Shown here piece after piece: positions 43,601 to 52,656 of a stretch of DNA of 64,000 nt. Position 1 is the first letter of the stretch. Every line of letters starts with the position of its first letter. Origin of the DNA: Chondrilla cf. caribensis (Eukaryota > Porifera > Demospongiae > Chondrillida > Chondrillidae); assembly GCA_964020155.1 (NCBI GenBank), contig OZ026554.1:2337827-2401826 (forward strand). The letters run 5' to 3'. A program made the translations under genes and the position numbers. The notes beneath the pieces are model-generated. The model was given only the letters and a program-made list of their open reading frames with translations, ran no database searches and was not told the DNA's origin.

Positions 43601-44682
43601 CTATATATCCCTTGGCTGTGGGGTACATTTTTGCCTTCTATCCCTTTTTCCTGATATTTGTCGTTTGGCTTATAGCACGCTGCCACAAACACAAATTTCA
43701 AATGTGTTGCAACGATAGCCAACGCTGCTGCAAAAGGGCACGAGAACTGGTTGATAATTGCTTCAATTTTTTGTCTCAGAGGATATCTGTAACCAATGGT
43801 ATTGCAACATGCCTGGTCATCACGTACAGCAAACTAACTCACATATCATTGTTCATCCTTGCACCGGTGAGTATAAACACTCCATATCACGTCAACGCTA
43901 CATCGGATTCTCCGTCAATTCTAGTCTGGTACAACGGAAATTGGGCATATTTCTCTACTCCCCACTTGTACTTCGGTCTTGGAGCAATTCCTGTTCTACT
44001 TGTGTTTGTTATTTTCCCACCTCTGTTCTTGTTGAGTTACCCTGCATTGCCCGACCTTGTGTTGAAATGCAATAAGAAATGGGGCGAACGTCTACACAAT
44101 TTTTACTCCAAAGATGCCATCCATCATCTTTTGGACATATTTCAAGGGCATTACAAAGAGAAGTGTAAATTTTTTGCTGGGATGTGGTTTCTCTATCGAC
44201 TGTTTTTAGATGCCAACAACATCTTCAACCAGAGCATTTGGAGCTTGTTCGCTGTACAGGTAATACTTGGGACTCTTTTCCTCCTTCTGCATGCCGCAAT
44301 CCAACCTTATGAGGAGAAATGGTACAACATTGTGGATTTCTGCTTCTTTGCCAACATAATCCTACTCAGCGCACTGGCATCCCTAGCAAGTCAGACCGAG
44401 GACGTTAACAATGAAGGTTTTCGGGTCCTAATCTTGATACTTCTCAGCCTACCGTATGCGTTTTTCATTATAGTTGGCTGCAAGAAGGTTTACAACAGAA
44501 TCAAGTCATACTGTCATGGTAAGAAAAGAGGCACAGATCGAGAACCCTTTGTGCAGCCTGGAGACCAACACGAGGGAGAAGTTAGAGATGACGTAGATAA
44601 TGGGGGTGAACAATGGGAACGGCCTGAATTTTTTTATTCTGGAGAACACCCTAGGCCTTCACAGGAACTACCTAGAATATGA
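40615..44682 (+). CDS. Intronless beta-helix, Cys-rich, multi-transmembrane surface protein
   Basis: One uninterrupted frame of 1,355 residues. A hydrophobic leader (to about residue 31) is followed by a long ectodomain with many N-glycosylation sites. It has repeated Asn/Gly-rich strands with GGG turns (SPGGGGVNIEF, FGRGGGMAVYF, GAGGGGMRIAF, YFGGGLSFLSG), typical of right-handed parallel beta-helix (polymorphic-outer-membrane-type) repeats. Residues about 770-900 are Cys-rich, ending GEICGKCTKGT and CEECHSD, like EGF/GCC2-type modules. From about 903 on there are roughly nine hydrophobic helices, then a charged tail of about 60 residues. The neighbours have 3 to 15 exons, so the lack of introns suggests a retrogene origin or an intronless family. 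I associate similar proteins with sponge gene expansions, but the function is unknown: receptor, channel or adhesion molecule are all possible. Confidence 0.85.
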   Translation: MVRKTKHSAAYLAVAAEIIALLYSLSFGAFGDGNATGFKPDCARNITITNSVDGNDSRECLNGVGSCATLNYAFTECYILNNSTFRVGEGHHELTGDLGTVYNSTLSRLSDLTISGEGSDRTTISGLGRYGFAFVNITGLILSGIEFKNCSQSRPSTSFGEGKPFKSEPFHVGIYVWRCTNVLIQDIIVGESQSVGLVVYETRGTVAISDSIFHDNIIELKEGSNSPGGGGVNIEFPYCPPGHFNDRECGENNDFNSYSNYTIHNCTFRGNIAHTIVDSASQFILPNRSYHQSFGRGGGMAVYFSGNASNITMTISQCQFSKNHAIYGAGLFAEFHDKAQNNQLSITDNSFTFNECYNFDKSQGAGGGGMRIAFVFYIEPMSVMNNTVTMDNNYFEGNRAYFGGGLSFLSGLEQQTVDATNKVTIRNSVWRENTARLGSAAYFSGFNQVRIGLPPIVEFESNTLENNSINYDANASHYIAGSGTVYCYNMPIRLGGSNIFTHNIGTGMVVVGVGIQILEDSTTEFVGNLASDGGGMAFYANGWVTLHPNTSMEFRNNSVTGKGGALYAETTGAHGILASRDCFIRYSQWWVEAEKWNCTISFDNNHAHGEGSNIYISSVYLCIWGGSYGKANTSLEIRKTVFHWSPFKYSENETGSIASGISDVEWEGPKNSSEFSVSIVPGQLYDFSHNIILYNDYNESATAPLLASVVPDSHDGDNEQGIVIPSDSSFTVNTLRLYVRGKGQQNGKIKLQSVNDPPMTFFLNVITLPCPPGAWLMPPKVNTSVNVNECKCTSPGSKGHLIGVTCIRGDRDIVTQRTLGYWVGFDKHRDLPVTASCPQYFCNDAKEKFGRIQLEGNDFSKYMCANNREGEICGKCTKGTSIVATSISFRCEECHSDSSSGVAWVKWFALELSLATVVVGLILVLDINVACGLFCSFVFFSQIMLSLNIQLCQCIGSDLEKDPFHVFQLLYSFWSLRLSYIIPNALDVCLPGFDNAIYPLAVGYIFAFYPFFLIFVVWLIARCHKHKFQMCCNDSQRCCKRARELVDNCFNFLSQRISVTNGIATCLVITYSKLTHISLFILAPVSINTPYHVNATSDSPSILVWYNGNWAYFSTPHLYFGLGAIPVLLVFVIFPPLFLLSYPALPDLVLKCNKKWGERLHNFYSKDAIHHLLDIFQGHYKEKCKFFAGMWFLYRLFLDANNIFNQSIWSLFAVQVILGTLFLLLHAAIQPYEEKWYNIVDFCFFANIILLSALASLASQTEDVNNEGFRVLILILLSLPYAFFIIVGCKKVYNRIKSYCHGKKRGTDREPFVQPGDQHEGEVRDDVDNGGEQWERPEFFYSGEHPRPSQELPRI

Positions 44683-45267
44683 ACATACAAGCTAAGAATA
44701 TTGTGAGCTCGAGACTGAGAGTAGAGATCATGCAGTAATAATTTTAAGAGTGCAAATATTTTAGTGTTATATAACCATGTACTGATTATATATTATATGG
44801 AAGGATATACATACATTATAATTAGTTTTATAATTAAAGCATTAGAATTATGGATTATGTATTACAAATATGACAGATATCAGTTATTTTGGCTTTAATT
44901 TGGAGTATATTATAATAGTTTTTGCATAGAGCACCATATTAATTATATATGGATGGGTCATGATCAGTTTTATTTAATGCCTACAGTTACTCATGAATAA
45001 GATACATACATACATAGTATAGTATTATAATTGATACATACCTAGCTATAAAAATGCAATTTTTAACTTTCCATACATGCTCATATTGTATATATATATA
45101 TATATATTATATATCCAAATATTATACATATGTGTATTATATAGGTTTGAGTGTCTCCATTTTATAAAACTATAATATTATATTATTCTAACAATTGATG
45201 CAATGTCACAAAAGCATCCTTAAATTCCACATGTTCAATTAATTTGCAATACAAACATAATCTATGG
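44683..45267. other. Convergent intergenic region, AT-rich
   Basis: Tail-to-tail between the beta-helix gene and the LACTBL1-like gene. A minus-strand AATAAA (plus TTTATT at 44968-44973), 295 bp past the LACTBL1-like stop, is a possible polyadenylation signal. An (AT)n run lies near 45090-45115. Confidence 0.5.
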
Positions 45268-48200
45268 CTACTGGCGGGTAAACTGCATGCCATAGGCCAT
45301 CCCAGGGACGGTCATTGTCTGATACTTGCTGTTTTGAAGGTTGGAGAAGTAGACCCATTCACCTGTGTATCCGTATAGCTCTCCAGTCATGCAGGGTACC
45401 AAGTTGTGGGGCAGATATATCCGAAAGACCCCTTCACTGCTGTATGCCAAATACACGGAAATTCCATTCATTAGTATCAACAAGCTGGATTGATAATCAG
45501 TGATGTTGATTGAAGCAGTCATGTACTTGTAGGTTCCCACATAGCTTTCGGTGGAGGGTGGTGACGGTGGTTTCTACACAACACAAACAATAGAGATAAG
45601 TGGATTCACAGCCTCTTTCTTCGATTATTGTATATTGCATTTGGACATACACAACAAATACAAACAGATATGACATACATGCACTTGAATATTATATGTA
45701 TGATTTTCAAACAGGACATAGTGTGGAAATACGATCAGTACAAGAAACCAGACATGTACTATAGAAGAGTAGTGGAGTATCAACGAGGATTGTGTGGGAG
45801 AAACCTTACAGCATGCTTCACTCGCTGGATTGTCACTGTCAGACACCAGGGGGGGAAACGGGAAGAGATGGACCAGCACACACCATGATTAGTTTACATC
45901 AAGGACTGGTGCCCTGCGATTGTGTGCGTTATCGTAATATTGAGTGGAAGAGTTACAATCTGTACAGAATTGAATTTTTGTCAGCTTTGTAGGGACCCAA
46001 TCCATGTGAAATGCATACATATGTTCCACCTATATTAGGAAACACGTTGACAAAGCTCAATGACTAATATTATTTGAAGGAGGCAACATATTAGAAAGAA
46101 AACTATTCAGTAAAAAACGTATTTGTACTGCGTAGGCATTTAGCTATTGCTACTATGATCAGACTATAGTGGTCCACCATATAGGAGAGTGGGAATTCTG
46201 TGATACGGAAAAATATACTAAAAACATAAACAAATGATAAAGATGACACTATAGAAGAACCATTGCTACTACAGATCCTGTGTACTGAGTGATGATTGGT
46301 TGAAGGTCACATGCTTTCGGTGTGATTCAACCACTGTGTCTGCTAAACCATAGCTTCCCTTTCCAACAAGGGTGTCTGACAGGGATGGTATAGCAATAGC
46401 TACAAAGACTACCCCAAAAAGATGATACAGCAGTAAGTTGCCAGGAACACACTTCAACACTAAGGCTTCCGTTTAAACAACAACCATTTCCAAAATATCA
46501 ACATATTTTTAGCTCTATTTATGTCTTCTGATTAAGTACACAAATATACAGCAAACAATCACATACTACATAAATGAGGGTTTCTGAAAACAAATACTTT
46601 TAAATTAGTGGATATTTTTGAAAACACATGGACTTTATTCCTGTATTGTATAAACGGACAAATACACTTATTTTCAAAAACTATCTGAACTTCAGGCAGA
46701 TTGGTGAACAAACAAAAATGACTCTTTCTTGTTAAAAGCTCATTTCGGCTTAATAGACATGGTACCTTCTTGGATACCCAAGCGTATCACCATACCGGAT
46801 GTTTACAGGAATGTTATGTAATCACAACCTAGGTGACCTTCACACAACAGTCAACAATAACAATGCATTATTTTCAATTTCAATTTCCATATTAGGTAAC
46901 AAATTAATTGAATATCGTAAGTCACCAAAAATAGTACTTTCAAATAGTGTGGTGTCATAGGGCTTCACTGTGTCAGGTGACACCCAACATTCCGAGAAAT
47001 GACCGCTGTATACTTCAAAGAACAAATTGTGGTCGATTTCAACGAACTACGTAACTTTGGTTTACATATTCAAGGAACCAATATTCATTGTTTACTTGGA
47101 AGAACTCACTATTGTTGCTCAAGGAACTAGCTGTGGTATACACACTTCAAGGAACTAACCGTTGGCAACATACTCTGTAGAACTCCAGAAAATGCTGGAT
47201 TTAGGATGTTGTAGGCCTGGCTGACAAATGAGAATTCATCCACCCCTCCACTGAATAATACATTCAATCCTAAAAATACAAACGAAACTAATGAACCAAA
47301 TCTCTGATACGTAAATACAGTGCAATGTCCCCATCACATGGACCCAAATGCGAATGTTCACCTGTGACAAATGTCTACCATCTTAGCTTCTCTCTGCAGG
47401 AACAACATTGCAAGTGTTGACCAAGAGAAGGACACGGTGACATCTCCACTCTCATGATCGCTAGTGCACACAGTTACTCCTACTTCGAGTTAGTCCAAGA
47501 TACCCAGGTCAAACTGATTACACTGTTGAAATGGAGCTACAAATGGATGGTTTGAGAGCCGGACTGGCATAAGGTTAAATTGGATAGGCCCTATTCCTAC
47601 CTTGAAGGACAGAAGCCCTTGAAAGTTGCCAAAATTGACCCCCAGGCCAACTTGTAGTAGTTTTAACCTGTTTTCTTACAATTATTATACATCAGTGGTC
47701 ATGTGTGATTGCTAGTTGTTCGTGATGAATAGGGTCAACTTCTTAAGAATACAGGGATACCCCCAATTGTGTGACATTCTTGTATACACTTCAAGTGAAC
47801 AGGATAGTCAAGATTCCTCACCTAGCTGTAGTTCAGGTAGGTACGTAAAAGTTGCTGAATATCCGACTACGTTGCCGCCTTTAGTGCAGATGGCATAGTT
47901 GTTTTGGGTTCGAATCTCAAAGGGTGTGCCGAACTGGGTCAGGCCATCCGCATTCCAGAACACTAGCAATGCAAACAGAACATACTGTCAGTCAACTCAT
48001 AACAAGAGAGTGGACAAGTACTAACCGGGTAGACCCATTAATCTTCTACTTTGCGCAGACAATACGTTTGAGTAAGGTAATTTAGTTTCACTGTGTGGAT
48101 GCCATGTTGAATCAACAGCCAGTGGGTAAAACGAGAAGTTGTAAGCCTCGTAGAAGAACTGCGACAGCTGAGATAAGTTAGTGGAGATACAGTACCAAAT

Positions 48201-51200
48201 GGACACTTTCAACAAACATCCACCAAGTTATGTGGATGAAGTTATGTATGTGTATGAAGTTACATATGTGCATGAAGTTATGTATGTGCATGAAGTTATG
48301 TATGTGCATGAAGTTATGTATGTGCATGAAGTTATGTATGTGCATGAAGTTATGTATGTGCATGAAGTTATGTATGCGCATGGAGTTATGTATGCGCATG
48401 GTTACATACTATGCCAAGATCAGCTGCTGTGGAGTACATCTGACCACAAGGACGGTTCCACCCCAGGTCATACAATAGTGGCACAGGTTTGCCGTCTGGA
48501 AGATAGCCAGTTGCCATCTCCTTAACAATGCTGCAAACACACAGTAACCATAGAATGTAGACATTCAGAACACACACTCTACTGGTACAATGTGCTTGTG
48601 TGACTCACTCATCAGTAAACTCAAATCCAGTGTTTTTCATCCCAAGCGGATCAAGTATGTAATCTTGGACGTATTTCTCATATGTAGTATCAGGATAGAA
48701 CACCTTCTCTATCAGGATCCTCCCCAGGAGAGAGTAGGCAAGATTGCTACGACAATAAACGTGAAAAGCATATTTACAGTAATTCTCATTTATCCATTAC
48801 AATTCATTTTTCAAAACATATGGGAGATTAATGGGTTTAGGGGTTTGGGAGGGAAATCATTACTGTCCACACATCATATTAGTACTGGGAAATTGACAAA
48901 AGGCTTGGAGGATAAGCAGTGGCAGATTAAGAGAATTCTCCATGATGCATGCAACATGTGTACAAATGAGTGTTTATGTACTGTATGTCTACCACCAGTA
49001 AAACACACTGTGTCAAAGAATGGCATTGACAGTGGACAGAATGGTGCAATAGCGCACAGAATGGTACAATAGTGGACAGAATGGTGCAATAGTGGACAGA
49101 ATGGTGCAATGGTGGACAGAATGGTACAATAGTGGACAGAATGGTGCAAGAGTGGACAATATATTACAATACTAGAGCATGTCGCAATACTACAGAGCAT
49201 GTTGCAATACTTGCCAGTATGTCTTATTAGTCCAGGGTGCGTTATACCCCATTTTGCAACAGTCCACAGTGAGGTAGTCATGGTTCACAGCATATTACAA
49301 CAGGTCTGGTCACAGTGTTTCACAGTACCTGTACGATGGTCTTGTCCATGGAGCACGAATGAGCCTCATCTGTGATAGACGCTGAATAATTGTATCTGTG
49401 GTAACGTTACAGATATTCTCAGTTGTACTGGGACCACACGGAGCTTCTCTAGGCAGGCCTGACATCTGGCCGATCATTTGCCTGTGTGTATGGTTAACAA
49501 AGAAATCAACTGACATTGAAAACTTGTTGATAGTAAAAGATTACATCCACATGCATTACGAATGACAGCCATGGGATGGAAAAATGGCCGACCGAATCAC
49601 AAATCAGATTCAACACTCCCCACATGGTGGCAGGCAGTTGCACATGTAGTGTACTATTTACTGCATAATAATAATATAAATAGGAAATGAGAATCTGGAG
49701 GGTTAACAGCAATACTAACCTAATAGTAATGTTCTCAGTCAAATCCTTCATCTGGAACGGAGGATAATACTTCACTAGAGGGTCGTCCAGAGATTGGAGT
49801 AGTCCATGCTCGAGCAACTGGAACACAACTAATGTCTGGTTCGTGAAAGGACAAAAGATTCAATCTTACTTCCTGTGTACATGTCAACATAGCATGTATT
49901 TTCAGTTATTTGTGCCTGATGAAGCCTGAGAAGGGTGAAACATTGCACTGAGTAATTATTGTTGGAGGAAACTACATTTACGATGTACGGAAATAGTCCT
50001 AATAAACCTCAACATATAGAATGTGCAGTAGGATTAGCACTAAAATTGCTTATTCTGTAGTGTTTGGGCGACATGTTAGCCTTTAGATATGAACAAAACC
50101 TCCACCTCGCATGTACTAATAGTTAACCAACACTGAAACAGTGCTTCACAAACTACAAGTACGTATGTACTCACTGCAAAGACTTTTGATACACTTCCAA
50201 TTCTGAATATTGTTGTGTCTGTGGGTGCATCGGGTTTGTCTTTGGTTATGACTCCAACTCCCTTTGACCAGAGCATCTTGTCCCTGTACACCAAACTGGC
50301 AGCAATACCAGGCTGAGGATGACACCAAGGAGGAGGAGGAATGAAGTGACTGCCACATCACCAACGTTATATAGCACACTGAGTGCACATTGGCACAGAT
50401 ATGACACAAGAAGCTTGATAATGGTAGTGAAAAAGTAAAATTAATACTGTATGTATATAATATAATATTATATTGCTATTATGCTATGGGTGGAACAGTA
50501 TTGATGGATACAGTCTCGTGTCGTATTACAAATATCTGTACTTTTCATAAATATTGTAATTTCCCAGTCTGCCTCCACTTTGTGGACACAAAGTATATGT
50601 ACGATTCGTGACCATGGCTAGCTCAACTAAAATATCAACTTTTGCATGAGACAAACATAACGATACATACATATGTACCTAACTGTGGTCTCACTGACTG
50701 TATTCTCACATACAAACACATTCCCAACCACACTATGTACAGCAATATACATAGTAGAGTCTTCATATTTGCTACTAATGCTCCATCATAGACCCCATCA
50801 ACATCTAGTAAACACACCACAGTGCTCTTATTGATTGTAGCAGTCATCAGCGACTCCAGCTGGCCCAGGGCCATGGTGATGTTGTTCGGGAGAGGGTTGG
50901 GGAGTGCCACTGGAATGGGAAGCAGGGGACAGTTGGGATCAGCTTGGCCATATTCTGGAACCTGGAGAAACGATAATAACCTCCTGTTAGGACATTGAAA
51001 TGTTATGATTACAACACTAGCGTCTGCAGACATGCATACAACACAGGTCACACACAATGTATACATTACACAGATTATAATAGAAAGTACAAAGACCATC
51101 ATAGGTACAGTGGAACCTCTATTAAAGGACTCTCCCAATAAAGGACACCATAGAAATTACCTCCCTACAAAGGACACTCTCTTAGGCCCCAAAAATGAAC

Positions 51201-51617
51201 TTTCCTATAGTGTTAATACATTTTTCACCTCTGAAGAGTGGACAACCTCTCTACAGTGGACAAATTAGCTGGTCCCAAAGTGTCCTTTACAGAAAGGTTC
51301 CACTGTATTTAAATTAAAATTTGGCATAATAATAGTGGATACATAATCTATATACATGCACTGTATACGTAGCTGTGTAAACGTGTATATGCAAATGTGG
51401 TATCTAGGGTCTATGGTTATTCTATGTAGGTACGTACGTACAGCTGTTCAATCCGCGCTTAGTAAGTTATAATATTTTTCACTATGCACAAATTGCTTTA
51501 ACTCACTCTGTGAAATTTGGTCACTGAAATGTAGTCGTAGGGGAAGCTAGCCCACGCGAGAGATGACAAAAGAATGCAACTAATAATCAAAAGCTTGAAG
51601 CGACCCATCGCATCCAT
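45268..51617 (-). CDS. LACTBL1: LACTBL1-like serine beta-lactamase-fold protein with an N-terminal signal
   Basis: Eleven exons on the minus strand: 51617-51507, 50961-50818, 50312-50175, 49835-49720, 49481-49329, 48746-48609, 48530-48410, 48167-48026, 47962-47822, 47269-47160, 45573-45268; 539 residues, phases close. The N-terminal hydrophobic segment (FKLLIISCILLSSLAWA) is a signal peptide or anchor, so the protein faces the lumen or outside. Penicillin-binding/class C beta-lactamase motifs are in order: SVSK (125-128, nucleophile S and K), YSN (220-222, Y-x-N) and KGG (382-384). QMSGLPREAPCGP and SNLAYSLLGRILIEKV are characteristic of animal LACTBL1/LACTB-type proteins. Substrate unknown, probably a peptide. 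The end of exon 2 is uncertain (50818, GTGTGT donor; three bases further into the exon is also possible). The last intron is 1.6 kb and otherwise empty. Confidence 0.88.
45574..47159. other. Long intron of the LACTBL1-like gene with no recognised feature
   Basis: About 1.6 kb between exons 47160-47269 and 45268-45573. No transposon ends, long tandem repeats or protein-like frames were recognised. Confidence 0.5.
48232..48400. repeat. 18-bp minisatellite beside a splice donor
   Basis: Nine to ten copies of GAAGTTATGTATGTGCAT. In minus-strand order the array begins within about 10 bases after the donor of LACTBL1-like exon 48410-48530. Confidence 0.95.
48775..48866. mobile_element. Degenerate small MITE related to 17391-17549
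   Basis: It starts TACAGTAATTCTCATTTATC, resembling the left end of the element at 17391, and ends ATCATTACTGT. Only about 90 bp remain. In a LACTBL1-like intron. Confidence 0.5.
49028..49175. repeat. 20-bp minisatellite
   Basis: Six to seven imperfect copies of GTGGACAGAATGGTGCAATA in a LACTBL1-like intron. Confidence 0.93.
51106..51307. mobile_element. MITE with CAGTGGAACC inverted termini
   Basis: 202 bp from TACAGTGGAACCTCTATTAA to the inverse AAAGGTTCCACTGTA, with TA at both outer edges (Tc1/mariner/pogo-type duplication). Internal AAAGGACAC motifs repeat. In intron 1 of the LACTBL1-like gene. Confidence 0.88.
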
Positions 51618-51758
51618 GTTTCGTGTGTGTGTTGTTGACTTCTGGCAACGTGACCGAACGGATGGTCATGAGGTAGTGGAAATCATCAGGTGATTAGGTC
51701 GAGACTCCACCCACTGACGGGCTGTTCACTCCTCGAATGGGTGCAGACGCCCGAAGTA

Positions 51759-52533
51759 TAGTCTGACGTAGCCCAGACCCTTCCGGCCTCCATTTTATTA
51801 CGGCGCGGAAAGGGTCTGGTACATTTCGCAGGTGACGATGTTCAATACCCCTGGAACCTTGGGGGAGTGAATTATTGATGTGACGCTTTGATATCCACCG
51901 CTTGTTATAATCAATGTGACGACGAGGGCAGCTGCTCTATCGGTTGTAACTAGAGATTTAATCGGCGAAGTAGCGAATGATCACGGATACCAGTGCTTAA
52001 TAGAAGAACCGTTTTCGGCCATTGAACATGCTGTCTCTGGAAATGTTCTTGTATTATTGCCGACTGATTTTGGGAAGTCGCTTATTTATGGATTGTTAGT
52101 GTGCTCGATCGCCTTAGCGGATACGCAAGAGCAAAGTCGATTTCGTCGATTTGTAACGCCATTAGCCTCTCTCATGATTGACCAGAAGGCACGATTTCTT
52201 CCACGGGCCGATTTTCTAGGCGATATTCAGCATGATGTCCGTGCCTTGCAACGCGCTAAGGAAGATGTCGAGCAAAAACTGGTATTTTGACCTCAGAAAA
52301 CCCGCTATATTGAATGGGAATTCGGGAAACACTAGTTCTAGATCTGTGTCAAAATTGTCAAAATCGCAAAATAAACATCACACGTTTGATAGTAACACTT
52401 TATGGGTGTTAAGCTATGATCTTCACACCTTGCAGAGAACGTGGGCGGAACAAGCCAGGTATAGGAAATGTACCAGACCCTTTCCGCGCCGTAATAAAAT
52501 GGAGGCCGGAAGGGTCTGGGCTACGTCAGACTA
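51759..52533. mobile_element. MULE-like DNA transposon carrying a host-gene fragment
   Basis: 775 bp with perfect 68-bp terminal inverted repeats (51759-51826 and 52466-52533) starting TAGTCTGACGTAGCCCAGAC. It is flanked by an exact 9-bp direct repeat CCCGAAGTA (51750-51758 and 52534-52542). A 9-bp target duplication and long inverted ends are the Mutator-like signature. Each end also carries an internal palindrome (CCAGACCCTT / AAGGGTCTGG). The interior has no transposase but does have a helicase-like frame. Perfect ends and duplication indicate a recent insertion. It lies between the LACTBL1-like 5' end and the TBC1D31 3' end. Confidence 0.87.
51916..52290 (+). pseudogene. RecQ-like helicase N-terminal fragment inside the MULE-like element
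   Basis: An open stretch of about 124 codons that resembles the start of RecQ-family DNA helicases. It has an HGYQCLIEEPFSAIEHAVSG Q-motif-like region, a Walker A LLPTDFGKSLIYGLL, and a motif Ia-like TPLASLMIDQ. It stops at 52290 long before the DEAH box and motifs III-VI. No ATG was seen at the proper place. It is best read as a captured gene fragment rather than a working enzyme. A frame shift into the next frame around 52290 is possible but does not restore recognisable helicase sequence. Confidence 0.7.
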
Positions 52534-52656
52534 CCCGAAGTACTGACATACCGTACGTACGTACGTACGTATAGATATTATAACGGTGCTAACAAATCAA
52601 TACAATGCACATACGAGGAGGGGACGGTAAAACGGTGAACGAGGTACGGTTTTGGT

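Noticed and set aside
48232..49175. Regular short repeats resembling a CRISPR array (also 27116-27285)
   Set aside because: The units abut without unique spacers, the DNA is plainly eukaryotic, and the arrays lie in introns. They are minisatellites.
52232..52546. 104-codon frame at the right part of the MULE-like element
   Set aside because: It overlaps the helicase fragment in another frame and runs into the inverted repeat, with no family resemblance.
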